A DNA stretch of 45,526 bases from Rhodospirillaceae bacterium (GCA_024638465.1 JAHEKF010000021.1:1-45526); one strand, 5' to 3'. Positions 26,275 to 38,270 are shown, numbered from the stretch's first letter. The notes: generated by a model not told the origin, from the letters alone. Made by a program: numbers and translations.

Positions 26275-26754
26275 ATGCCCAGTCGAAGGCTGCTAATCGT
26301 CGCTGTAGCCGCTTGTTGTATTTCGTGCAGTAGCGGCAGCGACGAAGAGGCGGAACTCCGGCTGCTGATAGATTCTGCCGAGACAGCTGCCGAAGAACGT
26401 CAAACGGGATATTTCAGATCGTTGCTCTCCGAGAGCTACGCGGACAACCGTGGTAACGATTACGAGCGCATGATCGATATCCTGCGTGGCTATTTCCTGA
26501 TGCATCCCTCGCTCGAGATCGTGACACGAATCGACACGATCGAGCTGCTCGGCGCGGATGCTGCGGAGATCTCGCTTCTCGCGGGAGTGGTCGGTCAGAG
26601 GGCCGGCGGATCATTGCTCGGAGGCGTCGACGGGCGACTCTACGATCTCGATATCGAACTCGTGCGCGACGGCAGTAACTGGCAGGTCATCGGCGCGACC
26701 TGGGACAGAGCGCTCGACAGCTGGGAAGGCGGGGCTATCCCGGAACCCGAATAA
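26275..26754 (+). CDS. Putative lipoprotein, NTF2-like
   Basis: A 159-residue protein. The first 18 residues (PSRRLLIVAVAACCISC) look like a lipoprotein signal; C18 followed by SSGSDEE is the most plausible lipidated cysteine, although the -3 residue is cysteine and not leucine. The mature part begins with a helix (ELRLLIDSAETAAEERQ) and continues FRSLLSESYADNRGNDYERMIDILRGYFLMHPSLEI, then beta strands ending SNWQVIGATWDRAL. That pattern suggests a cystatin/NTF2-like fold of unknown ligand. The ATG at 26275 is used because the upstream part of the open frame reads as noise. The stop is 2 bases before the next gene's first possible start. Confidence 0.75.
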   Translation: MPSRRLLIVAVAACCISCSSGSDEEAELRLLIDSAETAAEERQTGYFRSLLSESYADNRGNDYERMIDILRGYFLMHPSLEIVTRIDTIELLGADAAEISLLAGVVGQRAGGSLLGGVDGRLYDLDIELVRDGSNWQVIGATWDRALDSWEGGAIPEPE

Positions 26755-26756
26755 CC

Positions 26757-27260
26757 ATGCGATTCAGAAAACGAGGCTCCGTATCGATGCTGAAGTTCGC
26801 GACGTTTCTGTTGGTAACGACAATTGGTCTGCAGGCCTGCTCCTCGGTGCCGAGACGAATAGCACCGCCACAGGCTGATCTCGTTGAGCTTCGGGTTCTG
26901 GAAAATACGGCCGGCGGGCAGCGTTTCGTGTTCGATCTCACTATCACCAACCCGAATCCCGACGAGATACCGGTCGTGCGACTGGACTACGACATTCGGC
27001 TCGGGCCGGCAGGCCGTCTCATAGGCCAGTACACGACGCCATTTACCCTGCCGGCGCAGGGTGAAGAGACGCTGACAATAGACCTCGTGAGCGATACCGT
27101 GTCTTCCGGCTCGCAACTTCTCACCTTTGTCGAGGATGAGCAGAACCGTATCGGCTACGAGTTCCATGGCGAGCTCGTGCTCGATGCGCGTCTCAGGGAG
27201 CCCATACCTCTGTTCCAGCGTTCTCAGGTACCGCTGCTCGTCGAGATATCGATGCGATAA
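26757..27260 (+). CDS. LEA2/WHy-domain lipoprotein
   Basis: A 167-residue lipoprotein with signal and lipobox LQAC (C28) and a single Water-stress/Hypersensitive (LEA_2) domain over about 38-160. The domain shows the immunoglobulin-like strand pattern FVFDLTITNPNPDEIPVVRLDYDIRL and later FTLPAQGEETLTIDL. Such proteins are periplasmic or outer-membrane-anchored and are linked to desiccation or envelope functions, but the role in bacteria is not settled. The ATG at 26757 directly follows the previous stop; an in-frame ATG at 26787 has a better ribosome site (GAGG) and gives a cleaner signal peptide, so it may be the true start. Confidence 0.8.
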   Translation: MRFRKRGSVSMLKFATFLLVTTIGLQACSSVPRRIAPPQADLVELRVLENTAGGQRFVFDLTITNPNPDEIPVVRLDYDIRLGPAGRLIGQYTTPFTLPAQGEETLTIDLVSDTVSSGSQLLTFVEDEQNRIGYEFHGELVLDARLREPIPLFQRSQVPLLVEISMR

Positions 27261-27307
27261 GTCCTTGATTTGGCTGGCCGCAGCGTGAGCTCCGGCGCAA
27301 CGCGGAT

Positions 27308-27342
27308 TTGACGACACGGGGCGCGTCTACCTATCATAGACG
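27308..27342 (+). promoter_or_regulatory. Candidate gltB promoter with overlapping inverted repeat
   Basis: TTGACG (27308-27313) and TATCAT (27332-27337) are 18 bases apart and would start transcription near 27344, giving a leader of about 180 bases before gltB. The inverted repeat CGTCTA-N7-TAGACG (27324-27342) covers the -10 and could be a repressor site. The promoter match is good; the operator is inference. Confidence 0.5.
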
Positions 27343-27464
27343 GTTCTGGCGATGGCCGACTGAAACCAGAAGAGCGGCTGTCACGCCGCCCGCAAGATGC
27401 CGGTGGCCCGCTCGAAAACCAGGCGCAACGCCGCCTACAAGCCCTGCAAGGATGAGAACGAAGC

Positions 27465-27482
27465 GCGGAGCCGCGGCTCCGC
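27465..27482. repeat. 18-base perfect palindrome in the gltB leader
   Basis: GCGGAGCCG directly abuts CGGCTCCGC, forming a perfect palindrome 41 bases ahead of the gltB start. No T-run follows, so it is not a standard terminator. It may be a protein-binding site or a hairpin in the long gltB leader. The rest of the 263-base gap shows no open reading frame of note. Confidence 0.45.
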
Positions 27483-27523
27483 TCAGGGAATGCCATGACT
27501 TTTAGTGTTGAGCGATCGAAGCC

Positions 27524-30500
27524 ATGAGTCGGGTAGGTCATCAAAGACTGCCGGCGGCCCATGGGCTATATGATCCGAGCCACGAGCACGATAGCTGCGG
27601 TGTCGGATTCGTCGCCCACATCAAGGGCGAAGCCAGCCATCAGATCGTCCGCGACGCCGACCATCTTCTTTGCCGTATGGATCATCGTGGTGCTCGCGGC
27701 GCCGAGGAAAATACCGGCGATGGCGCCGGAATTCTGACGGCGCTCCCGCACGAGTTCCTGGCGCGAGTTGCGAAAGAAGAACTCAACACAGATTTACCGG
27801 CCGCCGGCAAGTTCGCCGCAGGAATCGTGTTCCTGCCGCGGGACGCGACGGAAAGGGAACGCTGCAAACAGGCGTTTGCCGAAATTTGCGCGGATGAAAA
27901 TCAGATTCTGGTCGGCTGGCGCGTCGTGCCGACAGACCCGGACGGTGCCGATCTCGGCCCGACAGCGCGCTCGGCAGCACCCGCGATCGAACAGGTATTT
28001 ATCGCTGCGGGCGGCGATCTGGCCGGCGACGCATTCGAACGCAAACTTTATCTGATCCGTAAGCGGGCTAGTCACTCGCTCAGGAACGATGCGGAACTGG
28101 CGCATGCGGATTCGTTCTATGTCTGTAGCCTGTCGACGAAAGTACTCATATATAAGGGTATGCTGACGCCGGGTCAGTTGATGACCTTCTACACGGATCT
28201 CGGTGACAGCGACTACATGTCGCATCTCGCGATGGTGCATTCGCGTTTCTCGACGAATACCTTTCCGAGCTGGGATCGAGCGCAGCCGAATCGTTTCATG
28301 TCGCACAACGGCGAGATCAACACGCTGCGCGGTAACGTAAACTGGATGGCGGCACGCGAAGGTGTCGCAGAATCGGACCTCTTCGGAGAGTCGCTGGCGA
28401 ACGTATTTCCCGTGGTCGAACCCGATGTGTCGGACTCCGGGGCATTCGACAACGTACTCGAGTTTCTGCTGATGACAGGTCGTACGCTGCAGGAATCGGT
28501 GATGATGATGATTCCCGAAGCCTGGCAAAAGAACGATCTCATGTCCGAGAACAAGAAGGCGTTCTATGAATACATGTCTTGTGTCATGGAGCCCTGGGAC
28601 GGGCCTGCATCCATTGCTTTTACCGACGGTAAATATATCGGCGCCGTCCTCGACCGTAACGGTCTGCGTCCGAGCCGCTATTACCTGACCGAAGACGATC
28701 GCGTCATTATGGCGAGCGAAGTCGGTGTCGTGCCGGTCGATCCGGCATGTGTCACATACAAGGGTCGCCTCGAGCCGGGCCGAATGTTCCTTATCGACTT
28801 CGATGAGGGGCGTCTGATACCCGACGACGAACTCAAGAACACGTACGCGGATCGCCTGCCTTTTCGCGCGTGGCTGGATAAAGAGCGCATCACTTTAAAA
28901 GATATTGTCCAGAACAGGTCAGTCGACCTGTTCGATCCGGAATCGCTGATCGCTCGAATGAGAGCGTTCGGCTACACGACGGAAACGATGCAGTTCATGT
29001 TAAAGCCGCTCATCGAGCAGCTTCGCGATCCTGTTGGTTCGATGGGGAACGATTCGACGCTGGCTTGCCTCAGCGATCAGCCGCGCATGCTGTATGACTA
29101 CTTCAAGCAACTGTTCGCTCAGGTCACGAACCCGCCGATCGATTCGATACGCGAAGAAATCATCATGTCGCTCGAGTGCTATATCGGCCCGGAGCAAAAC
29201 CTGGTCGAGACGACCGAGAAGCATTGTCATCGGGTCCGCTTGCGTCATCCGATCTTGACGAATACCGAGACGGCTGCGATCAAGGAAATGAATCTTCGCG
29301 GTTGGCGCGCGAAGACTGTCGACATTACATTCGCTCGCGCCGAGGGCGAGGGCGCGTATGTCAAAGCGCTGCAACGCATCAGTGCCGAGGCAGAGCAGGC
29401 GCTCGATGACGGATTCAGCTTTGTGGTCCTGTCCGATCGTGCTGTCGGGCCGGATCGCGTTCCCGTCAGCGCGCTTGCGGCTTGCGGTGCAGTTCACCAC
29501 CATCTCGTGGGCCAGGCGAAGCGGACTCGAATCGGCATTGTCGTCGAGACAGGCGAGGCCCGCGAAGTCCATCATCATTGTCTGCTGATAGGTTACGGCG
29601 CCGATGCTATCAACCCTTATCTGGCGTTTGAGGCGTTATGGCAGGCGCGGCGAGATGGCATCCTCGACCCGGAAAAGCATGCGGACGATGAAAGCATTGT
29701 TTCTGCATATCGCAAAGGCGTCGCGAAGGGAATGCTGAAGGTCATGGCCAAAATGGGTATCTCGACGCTGCACTCCTACAAGGGCGCGCAGATCTTCGAA
29801 GCTGTCGGGCTTGCTGACGACGTTATCGATCAGTGTTTTGCGGGAACGGCAAGCCGGCTACAGGGCGTTCGGTTTCCTGTTCTCGAAGAGGAAGCGATTC
29901 GACGCCACGCGCTCGGTTATGGCGCCCGTAACGGAGCGCGACCCAGGACATTGCCGAACCCCGGCGAGTTCCATTGGCGTAGTGCCGGCGAGCGGCACGG
30001 CTGGGACCCGATGGTCATAGCATCGCTACAGGAAGCAGCGCGCGCTGATGATGCCGATGCGTATGAGCGTTTTGCTTTGCAAGCTAACGATGACGCGCGC
30101 TCCAATTGCACGCTGCGCGGCTTGCTGCGCTTCAAAAAAGGACTGGCTGGGCCGCCGGTTCCATTGGATGAAGTTGAACCCGCGAGCGAGATCGTCAAAC
30201 GATTCTGCACGGGAGCGATGAGTTTCGGATCTATTTCCGCAGAATCTCACGAGTCGCTTGCGGTCGCGATGAACCGTATCGGTGGCCGTAGCAATACGGG
30301 TGAGGGTGGCGAGGACCCGGAGCGCTTCAAGAAACTTCCGTCCGGCGATTCGCGCAGATCTGCGATCAAGCAGGTCGCTTCGGGCCGGTTCGGCGTGACG
30401 ATCTGGTATCTCACGAACGCCGACGAGTTGCAGATCAAGATGGCTCAGGGTGCCAAGCCCGGGGAAGGTGGCGAGCTGCCCGGACGCAAGGTCGATGAGA

Positions 30501-32134
30501 TCATTGCACGAATCCGGTATTCCACGCCGGGTGTCGGCCTCATCAGTCCGCCGCCACATCATGATATCTACTCGATCGAAGATCTCGCTCAGCTTATTCA
30601 CGATCTCAAGAATGCGAACCCGGATGCGCGCGTCAGCGTAAAGCTGGTTTCGGAAGTTGGAGTCGGGACGATCGCGGCGGGCGTTGCCAAGGCGCACGCG
30701 GATCATATTCTTATCTCCGGCGATTCCGGAGGAACCGGCGCTTCACCGCTTACAAGCATCAAGCATGCAGGGCTGCCCTGGGAACTCGGTATCGCCGAGA
30801 CACACCAGACACTTGTCATGAACGATTTGCGCAGTCGTGTGATTCTGCAGACTGATGGCGGCTTCAAGACCGGCCGCGACGTCGTAATCGGTGCGATTCT
30901 TGGTGCCGAAGAGATGGGTTTCTCTACGGGTCCGCTGATCGCGCTCGGCTGCATCATGATGCGCAAATGTCATCTCAACACTTGCCCGGTTGGCATCGCA
31001 ACGCAGGACCGCGTACTGCGTAAGAAGTTCGCGGGCGAACCCGAACACGTCGTTAACTATCTGTTCATGGTCGCCGAGGAAGCGCGGCGGATCATTGCTG
31101 AACTCGGCTTTCGCTCGATTTCCGAGATCATCGGCCGGACGGACGTCCTGGAGACTCGCGAGGCGATCAATCACTGGAAGGCGGATGGTCTCGATCTCAC
31201 CCCGATCCTGACGCCTGCCCGGAAGACTCGCCCGGATGCCGACGTGTTCTGCACGATGAAACAGGACCACGGACTCGAACACGCGCTCGACAATAAGCTC
31301 ATCGAGCTGGCGAAGGACGCGATCCATCACGGCAAGAAAGTCAGCCTCGAGTTGCCGATCGTGAATACAAACCGAACGGTCGGCACGATGCTGAGCCACA
31401 ACGTCGTCAAGATCTGGGGCGAGCGCGCACTTCCCGTGGATACCATTCACGTCAAATTCGAAGGCTCGGCAGGCCAGAGTTTCGGCGCGTTTCTCGCGAA
31501 AGGCATCACGCTCGAGCTCGAGGGCGACAGCAACGACTACGTCGGCAAGGGGTTGTCGGGCGGGCGCCTGATCATCTATCCATCCCGGCACAGCACATTT
31601 GTCGCTGAGGACAATGTGCTGATCGGGAACGTTGCGCTCTATGGAGCAACCGGGGGTCGTGCATTTTTCAGAGGCCGGGCAGCGGAGCGATTTTGCGTTC
31701 GCAACAGCGGCGCGCGCGCCGTGATCGAAGGCGTTGGCGATCATGCCTGCGAATACATGACCGGGGGTCGCGCAGTGATACTCGGCCCGACGGGGCGCAA
31801 TTTTGCCGCGGGCATGTCGGGCGGTATCGCCTATGTCTGGGATCAGCAGGGTGATTTCGAGATCAGGTGCAATCTCGGGACCGTCGATCTCGACCCCGTG
31901 GATGCGGAAGAAGATGCAGCCGAGCTTCGAGAACTCGTCGAGCTGCATCTCGAGTACACGGGTTCCCGCCAGGCGAACCGTGTGCTCGACGCGTGGCCCG
32001 ATGTGCTGAGCCAGTTCGTCAAGGTCATGCCGACTGACTACAAGCGTGTTCTTGCGGAACGAAAGAAGCATGATGAGGAAATGGAAGCCGCGGTTCACGA
32101 TTCTCAAACCGGCGAATACCGGATGATCAGTTGA
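27524..32134 (+). CDS. gltB: Glutamate synthase (NADPH) large subunit
   Basis: Forms two glutamates from glutamine and 2-oxoglutarate together with GltD. The 1536-residue chain starts with a 24-residue propeptide, after which C25 ([11 protein letters not shown]) becomes the N-terminal nucleophile of the class II glutaminase domain (about 25-430). The central domain follows, then the FMN-binding TIM barrel with GISVKL-type stretches ([20 protein letters not shown] and [12 protein letters not shown]) and the 3Fe-4S cluster cysteines in [15 protein letters not shown]. The C-terminal beta-helix (GXGXXG repeats, from about 1290) includes [14 protein letters not shown] and [14 protein letters not shown]. 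The ATG start and all catalytic features agree with the proteobacterial enzyme. gltD follows after 7 bases. Confidence 0.98.
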   Translation: MSRVGHQRLPAAHGLYDPSHEHDSCGVGFVAHIKGEASHQIVRDADHLLCRMDHRGARGAEENTGDGAGILTALPHEFLARVAKEELNTDLPAAGKFAAGIVFLPRDATERERCKQAFAEICADENQILVGWRVVPTDPDGADLGPTARSAAPAIEQVFIAAGGDLAGDAFERKLYLIRKRASHSLRNDAELAHADSFYVCSLSTKVLIYKGMLTPGQLMTFYTDLGDSDYMSHLAMVHSRFSTNTFPSWDRAQPNRFMSHNGEINTLRGNVNWMAAREGVAESDLFGESLANVFPVVEPDVSDSGAFDNVLEFLLMTGRTLQESVMMMIPEAWQKNDLMSENKKAFYEYMSCVMEPWDGPASIAFTDGKYIGAVLDRNGLRPSRYYLTEDDRVIMASEVGVVPVDPACVTYKGRLEPGRMFLIDFDEGRLIPDDELKNTYADRLPFRAWLDKERITLKDIVQNRSVDLFDPESLIARMRAFGYTTETMQFMLKPLIEQLRDPVGSMGNDSTLACLSDQPRMLYDYFKQLFAQVTNPPIDSIREEIIMSLECYIGPEQNLVETTEKHCHRVRLRHPILTNTETAAIKEMNLRGWRAKTVDITFARAEGEGAYVKALQRISAEAEQALDDGFSFVVLSDRAVGPDRVPVSALAACGAVHHHLVGQAKRTRIGIVVETGEAREVHHHCLLIGYGADAINPYLAFEALWQARRDGILDPEKHADDESIVSAYRKGVAKGMLKVMAKMGISTLHSYKGAQIFEAVGLADDVIDQCFAGTASRLQGVRFPVLEEEAIRRHALGYGARNGARPRTLPNPGEFHWRSAGERHGWDPMVIASLQEAARADDADAYERFALQANDDARSNCTLRGLLRFKKGLAGPPVPLDEVEPASEIVKRFCTGAMSFGSISAESHESLAVAMNRIGGRSNTGEGGEDPERFKKLPSGDSRRSAIKQVASGRFGVTIWYLTNADELQIKMAQGAKPGEGGELPGRKVDEIIARIRYSTPGVGLISPPPHHDIYSIEDLAQLIHDLKNANPDARVSVKLVSEVGVGTIAAGVAKAHADHILISGDSGGTGASPLTSIKHAGLPWELGIAETHQTLVMNDLRSRVILQTDGGFKTGRDVVIGAILGAEEMGFSTGPLIALGCIMMRKCHLNTCPVGIATQDRVLRKKFAGEPEHVVNYLFMVAEEARRIIAELGFRSISEIIGRTDVLETREAINHWKADGLDLTPILTPARKTRPDADVFCTMKQDHGLEHALDNKLIELAKDAIHHGKKVSLELPIVNTNRTVGTMLSHNVVKIWGERALPVDTIHVKFEGSAGQSFGAFLAKGITLELEGDSNDYVGKGLSGGRLIIYPSRHSTFVAEDNVLIGNVALYGATGGRAFFRGRAAERFCVRNSGARAVIEGVGDHACEYMTGGRAVILGPTGRNFAAGMSGGIAYVWDQQGDFEIRCNLGTVDLDPVDAEEDAAELRELVELHLEYTGSRQANRVLDAWPDVLSQFVKVMPTDYKRVLAERKKHDEEMEAAVHDSQTGEYRMIS

Positions 32135-32141
32135 GGTAGCG

Positions 32142-33632
<1,491 letters not shown>

Positions 33633-33651
33633 CAGAACGAAAGTGCTGCGG

Positions 33652-34293
33652 ATGATTTTTCAATCAGCGAAGCGACAACTGGTCTCTGAAGCCAACGCGT
33701 TGCCGGGACGCGATGAGCCGCTCGACGTTGCCGATACCCATTTCGTACTTGGTCGAAGTATCAAGCCACCGTTTCCGGATTCGACCGAAGTGGCGATCTT
33801 CGCGCTGGGCTGTTTCTGGGGAGCCGAACGGCTCTTCTGGGATGAAGACGGCATGTATACGACCGCCGTCGGTTATGTTGGCGGCTTCACGCCCAACCCG
33901 ACCTATGAAGAAGTCTGCTCTGGCGGCACGGGTCATGCCGAGGCGGTTCTCGTGGTCTTCTACCCGTCGGACCTAGCCTATGAGCGGCTGCTCCGGGTTT
34001 TTTGGGAATCGCACGATCCAACGCAGGGTATGCGGCAGGGAAACGACATGGGAACCCAGTACCGGTCCGCTATCTACACCACGAATCCGGCGCAGCACGA
34101 CGCGGCTACCGCGAGTCGCGAGGCGTTTGCGGTTGAGCTTGCCGGCGCCGGATACGGCAATATAACGACGTCCATTGAGAAAGCACCGGAATTTTTCTAC
34201 GCCGAGACCTATCACCAGCAGTACCTGGCGAAAAACCCGGGCGGATATTGCGGCCTCGCCGGAACCGGCTGTGCGCTACCGGGAGCGCGGTAG
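33652..34293 (+). CDS. msrA: Peptide-methionine (S)-S-oxide reductase MsrA
   Basis: Repairs oxidised methionine. The 213 residues match E. coli MsrA (212) almost end to end, with the catalytic C54 in GCFWGAER, the substrate region [20 protein letters not shown], and recycling cysteines C200 (GYCG) and C207 near the C-terminus. The ATG at 33652 is preferred because the [18 protein letters not shown]-terminus lines up with the E. coli protein; a GTG at 33643 would add three residues. It follows gltD closely and is likely on the same transcript. Its last 18 bases overlap the end of the convergent kinase gene. Confidence 0.96.
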   Translation: MIFQSAKRQLVSEANALPGRDEPLDVADTHFVLGRSIKPPFPDSTEVAIFALGCFWGAERLFWDEDGMYTTAVGYVGGFTPNPTYEEVCSGGTGHAEAVLVVFYPSDLAYERLLRVFWESHDPTQGMRQGNDMGTQYRSAIYTTNPAQHDAATASREAFAVELAGAGYGNITTSIEKAPEFFYAETYHQQYLAKNPGGYCGLAGTGCALPGAR

Positions 34294-36318
34294 CTCGATT
34301 TCGAATCGGACGCCACTGCCGTCCGGCAGGTCCTCCGCGCGGACGCTGCCCCGGTGGAACTCGACGATCAGGGCGACTATATAAAGCCCGAGTCCGAGAT
34401 GGCGACGGTCGCCCTTGTCGCGGCGCAGCGTCACGAGAGAATCAAACAGTTGCTTGCGCATTGAATCAGGCAGGAGGGGGCCCTGGTTCTCCACGCGAAG
34501 CCGCAGGCTTTCGTCGCCGGTTGCGAGATAGAGATTGATCGTGCTTCCGGGCGGGCTGAAACTCGCGGCGTTATCGGCGAGCTTGTCCAGCATTTGCGCA
34601 ATGAGGTCGGGCGACCCCAGCACGTTCGTTTCGCCGGGCTCCTGTCCGAATTCGAAGACGTGGTTCGGATACACGTCCGCGTACGCAGTGACGCAGCTAG
34701 CGACGACTTCGCCGAGATCGAAACGCACGGCCTCAGTATCGTTGACGGCCTGCTCGATCAGCGTTGCTTCGCTCATGGCACCGAGTATCGCGTCGAGCCG
34801 GTCGGTGCCTTCCCGGAGGCGAGTGAGGTACGGTACGAGATTTTTGTCGTGCGGCTCGCGTTCGAGATTCTCGAGCGAGGTCGAGACAACGGCGAGCGGC
34901 GTTCTGAGTTCATGCGCGAGTTTTGCCTTGAGAGTCGTGAGATAGTCCGTGTAATCGCGCAGGCGATTGAGGAGGTCCGAGAAACTTCTCGACAGGTCTC
35001 CGAGTTCATCGCGTGCCCGGTTACCCGGCAGCGACGGCCGGATCTCTCCTTCCGGACTTAGTGCCGAATCGGCCGCTCTCGCCAATCGCCGTACCCGCAA
35101 GCTGAGCAGCGTCGCGTACGCCAGCAGTCCGAAGGCCACAACAAAGCTGGCAAGCAGCGTGAAACTCATGAGGCGCACCAGTGCCTGGTTTGTCAGAGTC
35201 AGTATGGAATCGCTGCCCTGTTCGAGAATTACGCTGCCACGAATACCGGTCCCGGAGCCGATCGGAGCCGCGGCCGCGATGACTGAGCTCGCGTCGGTGC
35301 CGCGCGTATACCACGCCGCGACCGATTCGCCGGACAGTGCGAGACGGAGCGCCTCGTTGGCGACGTTTCCCGGCGGTGCTTCGAGTTCCTGATATGGCTC
35401 GTCGCCACGCGCGAGTATCAGACGATATAAACGCTCTGCGAGAGACAGCGAAGATGGCGCGAACGATGCCGAAGCGGTATCGATTGCGCCACCGTCGAAC
35501 ACGACCCATCCGGCTGAATCGATGATTCGCATGCGCCTGCCCGGCTGAACGAACTGATTTCCTATGACATCGAGGCTCTGCGGTCGCGCGATGAAATCGC
35601 CATGATCGACGCTGCCGGTCCCGTCCCAGGAACGGATGAGCTCGACCGAATAGCCGGCATCGTCGTTGCTATCGACGTCGATCACGGCAAGTCCGAGCCG
35701 GCCGTCAATGAGATCCATCGGAAGTCTGATCTCGACGTAATAGCCGATCGCGGATTCACGCCAGAATGCGGAAACGCGATCCTCGAATTGTCCGGTCGGC
35801 GCGAACAATGGGGCGCTGGTCATCTGTGCGCGGACGCGGCCCGGGCCCAATCTGTGAATCAGCAGCCAGCCATCCGGATCGGGTCCGGGAACCACCAGGA
35901 CCCGATCGCCATAGGGGGTATCGGCAGGAGAACGCTGACTGACCCGATCCTCATCCGTCACGCTCAGAAAGATATAAGCAGTCCTCGCGTAGGCGCCTGC
36001 CCAGAAGTCTGCAATTCCGCCAAAGCTGCGCGGGCTGCTTGCGCCGCCTATCCAGTCATCGCGCTCGCCGTCGAGCGAGGGTTGCGCCGATAGCGGATGA
36101 GCGTAGATCGATGCTGCGACGGGATATTCCGGCGCTGCGCCGCTGTCGGACAGCGGCTGCAACTCCAGCGCTGAAGCCATCGTGTTCGCGCTCGCTATCA
36201 GCGACTGCTCGAGTCCGGCACGGAGCGCGCCCTCGAGCTCCTGTACGTATCTGTATCCCGCCCACGGCAGCGTCAGGGTCAGTAGAGCGACGACAAAAAG
36301 CTGGATACGCAGAGACAC
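34276..36318 (-). CDS. Sensor histidine kinase, PdsS-like (proteobacterial dedicated sortase system)
   Basis: A 680-residue membrane kinase. Membrane segments at about 4-22 and 382-405 bracket a large periplasmic region. Its first half (about 78-240: [52 protein letters not shown]) resembles a CBM9/DOMON-type ligand-binding fold; the second half (about 245-375) may be a Cache-like unit. A HAMP domain (about 402-455) leads to the phosphoacceptor H469 ([13 protein letters not shown]). The ATPase has N583 ([10 protein letters not shown]), a modified G1 box (VENQGPLLP) and the G2 box HLGLGLYIV. From memory of the family, overall size and layout fit the marine sortase-linked kinase class; the sortase is not in this window. 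It starts 6 bases after the response regulator. Confidence 0.82.
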   Translation of the reverse strand: MSLRIQLFVVALLTLTLPWAGYRYVQELEGALRAGLEQSLIASANTMASALELQPLSDSGAAPEYPVAASIYAHPLSAQPSLDGERDDWIGGASSPRSFGGIADFWAGAYARTAYIFLSVTDEDRVSQRSPADTPYGDRVLVVPGPDPDGWLLIHRLGPGRVRAQMTSAPLFAPTGQFEDRVSAFWRESAIGYYVEIRLPMDLIDGRLGLAVIDVDSNDDAGYSVELIRSWDGTGSVDHGDFIARPQSLDVIGNQFVQPGRRMRIIDSAGWVVFDGGAIDTASASFAPSSLSLAERLYRLILARGDEPYQELEAPPGNVANEALRLALSGESVAAWYTRGTDASSVIAAAAPIGSGTGIRGSVILEQGSDSILTLTNQALVRLMSFTLLASFVVAFGLLAYATLLSLRVRRLARAADSALSPEGEIRPSLPGNRARDELGDLSRSFSDLLNRLRDYTDYLTTLKAKLAHELRTPLAVVSTSLENLEREPHDKNLVPYLTRLREGTDRLDAILGAMSEATLIEQAVNDTEAVRFDLGEVVASCVTAYADVYPNHVFEFGQEPGETNVLGSPDLIAQMLDKLADNAASFSPPGSTINLYLATGDESLRLRVENQGPLLPDSMRKQLFDSLVTLRRDKGDRRHLGLGLYIVALIVEFHRGSVRAEDLPDGSGVRFEIELPRSR

Positions 36319-36324
36319 GGTTGC

Positions 36325-37035
36325 TTAATCGCCGCTCTGTTCACCCGACCAGCGGTATCCCATCCCGTACACAGTATCGATCGCCGAGAACTCAGGATCC
36401 GCCGCCACGAACTTGGCTCGAATTCGCTTGATCTGTGAAGTTACGGTGCTGTCGTCCAGGACGACGTTAGCCGCCGACATGAGTTGCTCACGAGTACGCA
36501 CATGACCGGGATGTCGTGCAAGCGCATGGACGACCCAGAACTCCGTCAGCGTCAGCGCAACGGCTTCTCCGTCCCACGCCGCGATCATTCGTTCCAGATC
36601 GAGCACAAGCCGGCCGCGCTCGAGCAGTCTGGGCTCTTCATCGGAACGCGTCAGTGCGTCGATGCGGCGAAGAAGCGCGGTAACACGCGCGAGCAGGTGC
36701 TCCAGGCCGATGCGTTTCGTTAGATAGTCATCGGCTCCAAGTCGCAAGCCTGACACGACGTCCAGTTCGCTTTCGCGTGCAGTGAGAAAAATGATCGGCA
36801 GCTGAGAAGATCGTGCGCGCAGCTCCCGGCAAAGTTCGAACCCGCCTTCCACCTCGTCGCCGAGATTGATGTCGATAATAACGAGATCGGGCAGACGCGA
36901 ATCAAAGCCGTCGAGCGCCTCTTTCCTGCTCGCGTAACCCTGTACGCGATAACCGCTTCGTTGCAACGCAGCAGTATAGTTCTCACGAATTGCAGCCTCG
37001 TCCTCGACGACGGCAACTAATTTTCCCGAACTCAT
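36325..37035 (-). CDS. OmpR-family response regulator, PdsR-like
   Basis: A 236-residue regulator with a receiver domain (1-120; acidic pair E11/D12, phosphoacceptor D55 in LVIIDINLGDEVEGG, T85 and K107) and a winged-helix DNA-binding domain (about 130-232). The combination LTLTEFWVVHALARHPGHVRTREQLM plus DTVYGMGYRW, and the insertion GDEVEGGF after the phosphorylation site, are the features I associate with the 'dedicated sortase system' regulators (TIGR03787 class). It is transcribed with its kinase (6 bases apart) and lies 32 bases after the Nudix gene. Targets are unknown. Confidence 0.87.
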   Translation of the reverse strand: MSSGKLVAVVEDEAAIRENYTAALQRSGYRVQGYASRKEALDGFDSRLPDLVIIDINLGDEVEGGFELCRELRARSSQLPIIFLTARESELDVVSGLRLGADDYLTKRIGLEHLLARVTALLRRIDALTRSDEEPRLLERGRLVLDLERMIAAWDGEAVALTLTEFWVVHALARHPGHVRTREQLMSAANVVLDDSTVTSQIKRIRAKFVAADPEFSAIDTVYGMGYRWSGEQSGD

Positions 37036-37067
37036 TTCGATCAGTCAGATCCTTCGCGATCTTTTCG

Positions 37068-37625
37068 CTAAGCGAGCAGGCTAGCGCTGTCTGCGGCAAG
37101 GCGCAAAATTGCTGCGACAGATATCGCGTCCGTGATTTTTCCTGCTTCTATCCACGTAACGGCTTCACTCAGCGGCAGCTTCCTGATTGCGAGAACTTCG
37201 GTGTCTTCCGGATCGGGGTCGCCGGCCGTAAGATCCCGCGCGAGGAACACAACGCCTTGTTCGTCGGTAACCGAATTCGATGTGTGCAAGCGCATGATCT
37301 CCGACCAACGCGCCGCCGTGACTCCTGTTTCCTCCTTGAGCTCGCGCTTCGCCGCCAGCAAAGTGTCCTCGGCAAGAGGAGCACCGCCCATCGGCAGTTC
37401 CCAGGAGTATTCATCGAGCGTATAGCGATACTGTCCGACAAGATGAATATTACGTTCCTCATCGACCGCAAGAATCGCGACTGCGAGATTCTTGAAACAG
37501 ATCTTTCCGTATTGACTCGTGTTGCCCGACGGGTTGATGACCTCGTGATTCTCTACTCGAATCCAGGGATTGTCATAGACGGTTTCTGCCGACAGTTTTT
37601 GCCAGCCGTGTTTTTTTACATTCAT
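37068..37625 (-). CDS. Nudix hydrolase, ADP-ribose pyrophosphatase type
   Basis: A 185-residue Nudix enzyme with a full GX5EX7REUXEEXGU box (residues 80-102, with RELKEETGV at its end). The NDP-sugar/ADP-ribose subtype is suggested by the YDNPWIRVENHEVINPSG opening and the VGQYRYTLDEYSWELPMGG stretch ahead of the box, a pattern seen in NudF/ADPRase-like members. It probably hydrolyses ADP-ribose or related sugar nucleotides. The start is the ATG 10 bases after the Mpo1-like gene, and it is followed by the two-component genes on the same strand. Confidence 0.9.
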   Translation of the reverse strand: MNVKKHGWQKLSAETVYDNPWIRVENHEVINPSGNTSQYGKICFKNLAVAILAVDEERNIHLVGQYRYTLDEYSWELPMGGAPLAEDTLLAAKRELKEETGVTAARWSEIMRLHTSNSVTDEQGVVFLARDLTAGDPDPEDTEVLAIRKLPLSEAVTWIEAGKITDAISVAAILRLAADSASLLA

Positions 37626-37635
37626 CAGAAACCGA

Positions 37636-38103
37636 TCAAAAAGGAATACCGAGGCGGCGATACAGCGCAGCGACCAGCCAGACCGGACCGAGCATCACGT
37701 ATTGCAGATCGCCGATGAGGGATGGCCGCTCGCCCGGTCCCCGGTGGCTTATTCTCTGCCCCATCCAGGCGGTTACGAGGAGTACAGTGCACGACATCCA
37801 GAGTGGATATGCGAGGCGATCGAGCCACATGACCGCCCATACGACCAGAGCAATCAAGGGAAGCGCGCCAAAAGCCAGGCTGATCGAAAGGATGAAGTAG
37901 TAGACGATCGCTGCCATCAGGAAAATCGTTCCCCAGTTGAGCACCGGCGTCGCTTCGCGAAACGTGGCGGGAACCGGAATCGACCAGAGCAAACCAACGA
38001 CACTCGTGACGATGAAAGGGATCATCAGCCAGTGCAGCAGCTGGTTCGCACCGTCAGTATGATGACGGCCGTATTGCTGCAGCCATTCGTCGGCGGGCCT
38101 CAC
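37636..38103 (-). CDS. Mpo1-like (DUF962) membrane protein
   Basis: A 155-residue membrane protein of the Mpo1/YGL010w family; the yeast member is an iron-dependent dioxygenase acting on 2-hydroxy fatty acids. The N-terminal signature Y11-x2-HH(14,15)-x4-N20-x3-H24-x4-P29 is present (YGRHHTDGANQLLHWLMIP). Three or four hydrophobic segments follow, and the end RPSLIGDLQYVMLGPVWLVAALYRRLG is typical of the family. The start is GTG. It is 10 bases ahead of the Nudix gene; function in bacteria is not established. Confidence 0.82.
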   Translation of the reverse strand: MRPADEWLQQYGRHHTDGANQLLHWLMIPFIVTSVVGLLWSIPVPATFREATPVLNWGTIFLMAAIVYYFILSISLAFGALPLIALVVWAVMWLDRLAYPLWMSCTVLLVTAWMGQRISHRGPGERPSLIGDLQYVMLGPVWLVAALYRRLGIPF

Positions 38104-38162
38104 CGGTGCTCCTCGTGCTTCATTCCGGGCAGCTTAGCATCCGCGCTCCAGACGGGCCTGGT

Positions 38163-38186
38163 CCCGCGACCCGGGCCTGCCGCGGG
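38163..38186. repeat. GC-rich hairpin between rpoH and the Mpo1-like gene
   Basis: CCCGCG (38163-38168) and CGCGGG (38181-38186) form a perfect six-pair stem in the 167-base gap downstream of rpoH. No T-run follows on the minus strand, so its role as a terminator for rpoH is uncertain. The gap holds no gene. Confidence 0.3.
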
Positions 38187-38270
38187 GTCCCGGCGTTGGA
38201 CACCGCCGTACGCAACTTCGTGGTTACCGGTCCTTTGGGACTCGGCGAATCGCGACTCAGCCGGCGCGAT

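Noticed and set aside
38163-38186. GC-rich stem as a rho-independent terminator of rpoH
   Set aside because: No T-run follows in the direction of rpoH transcription, so I list it only as a hairpin.
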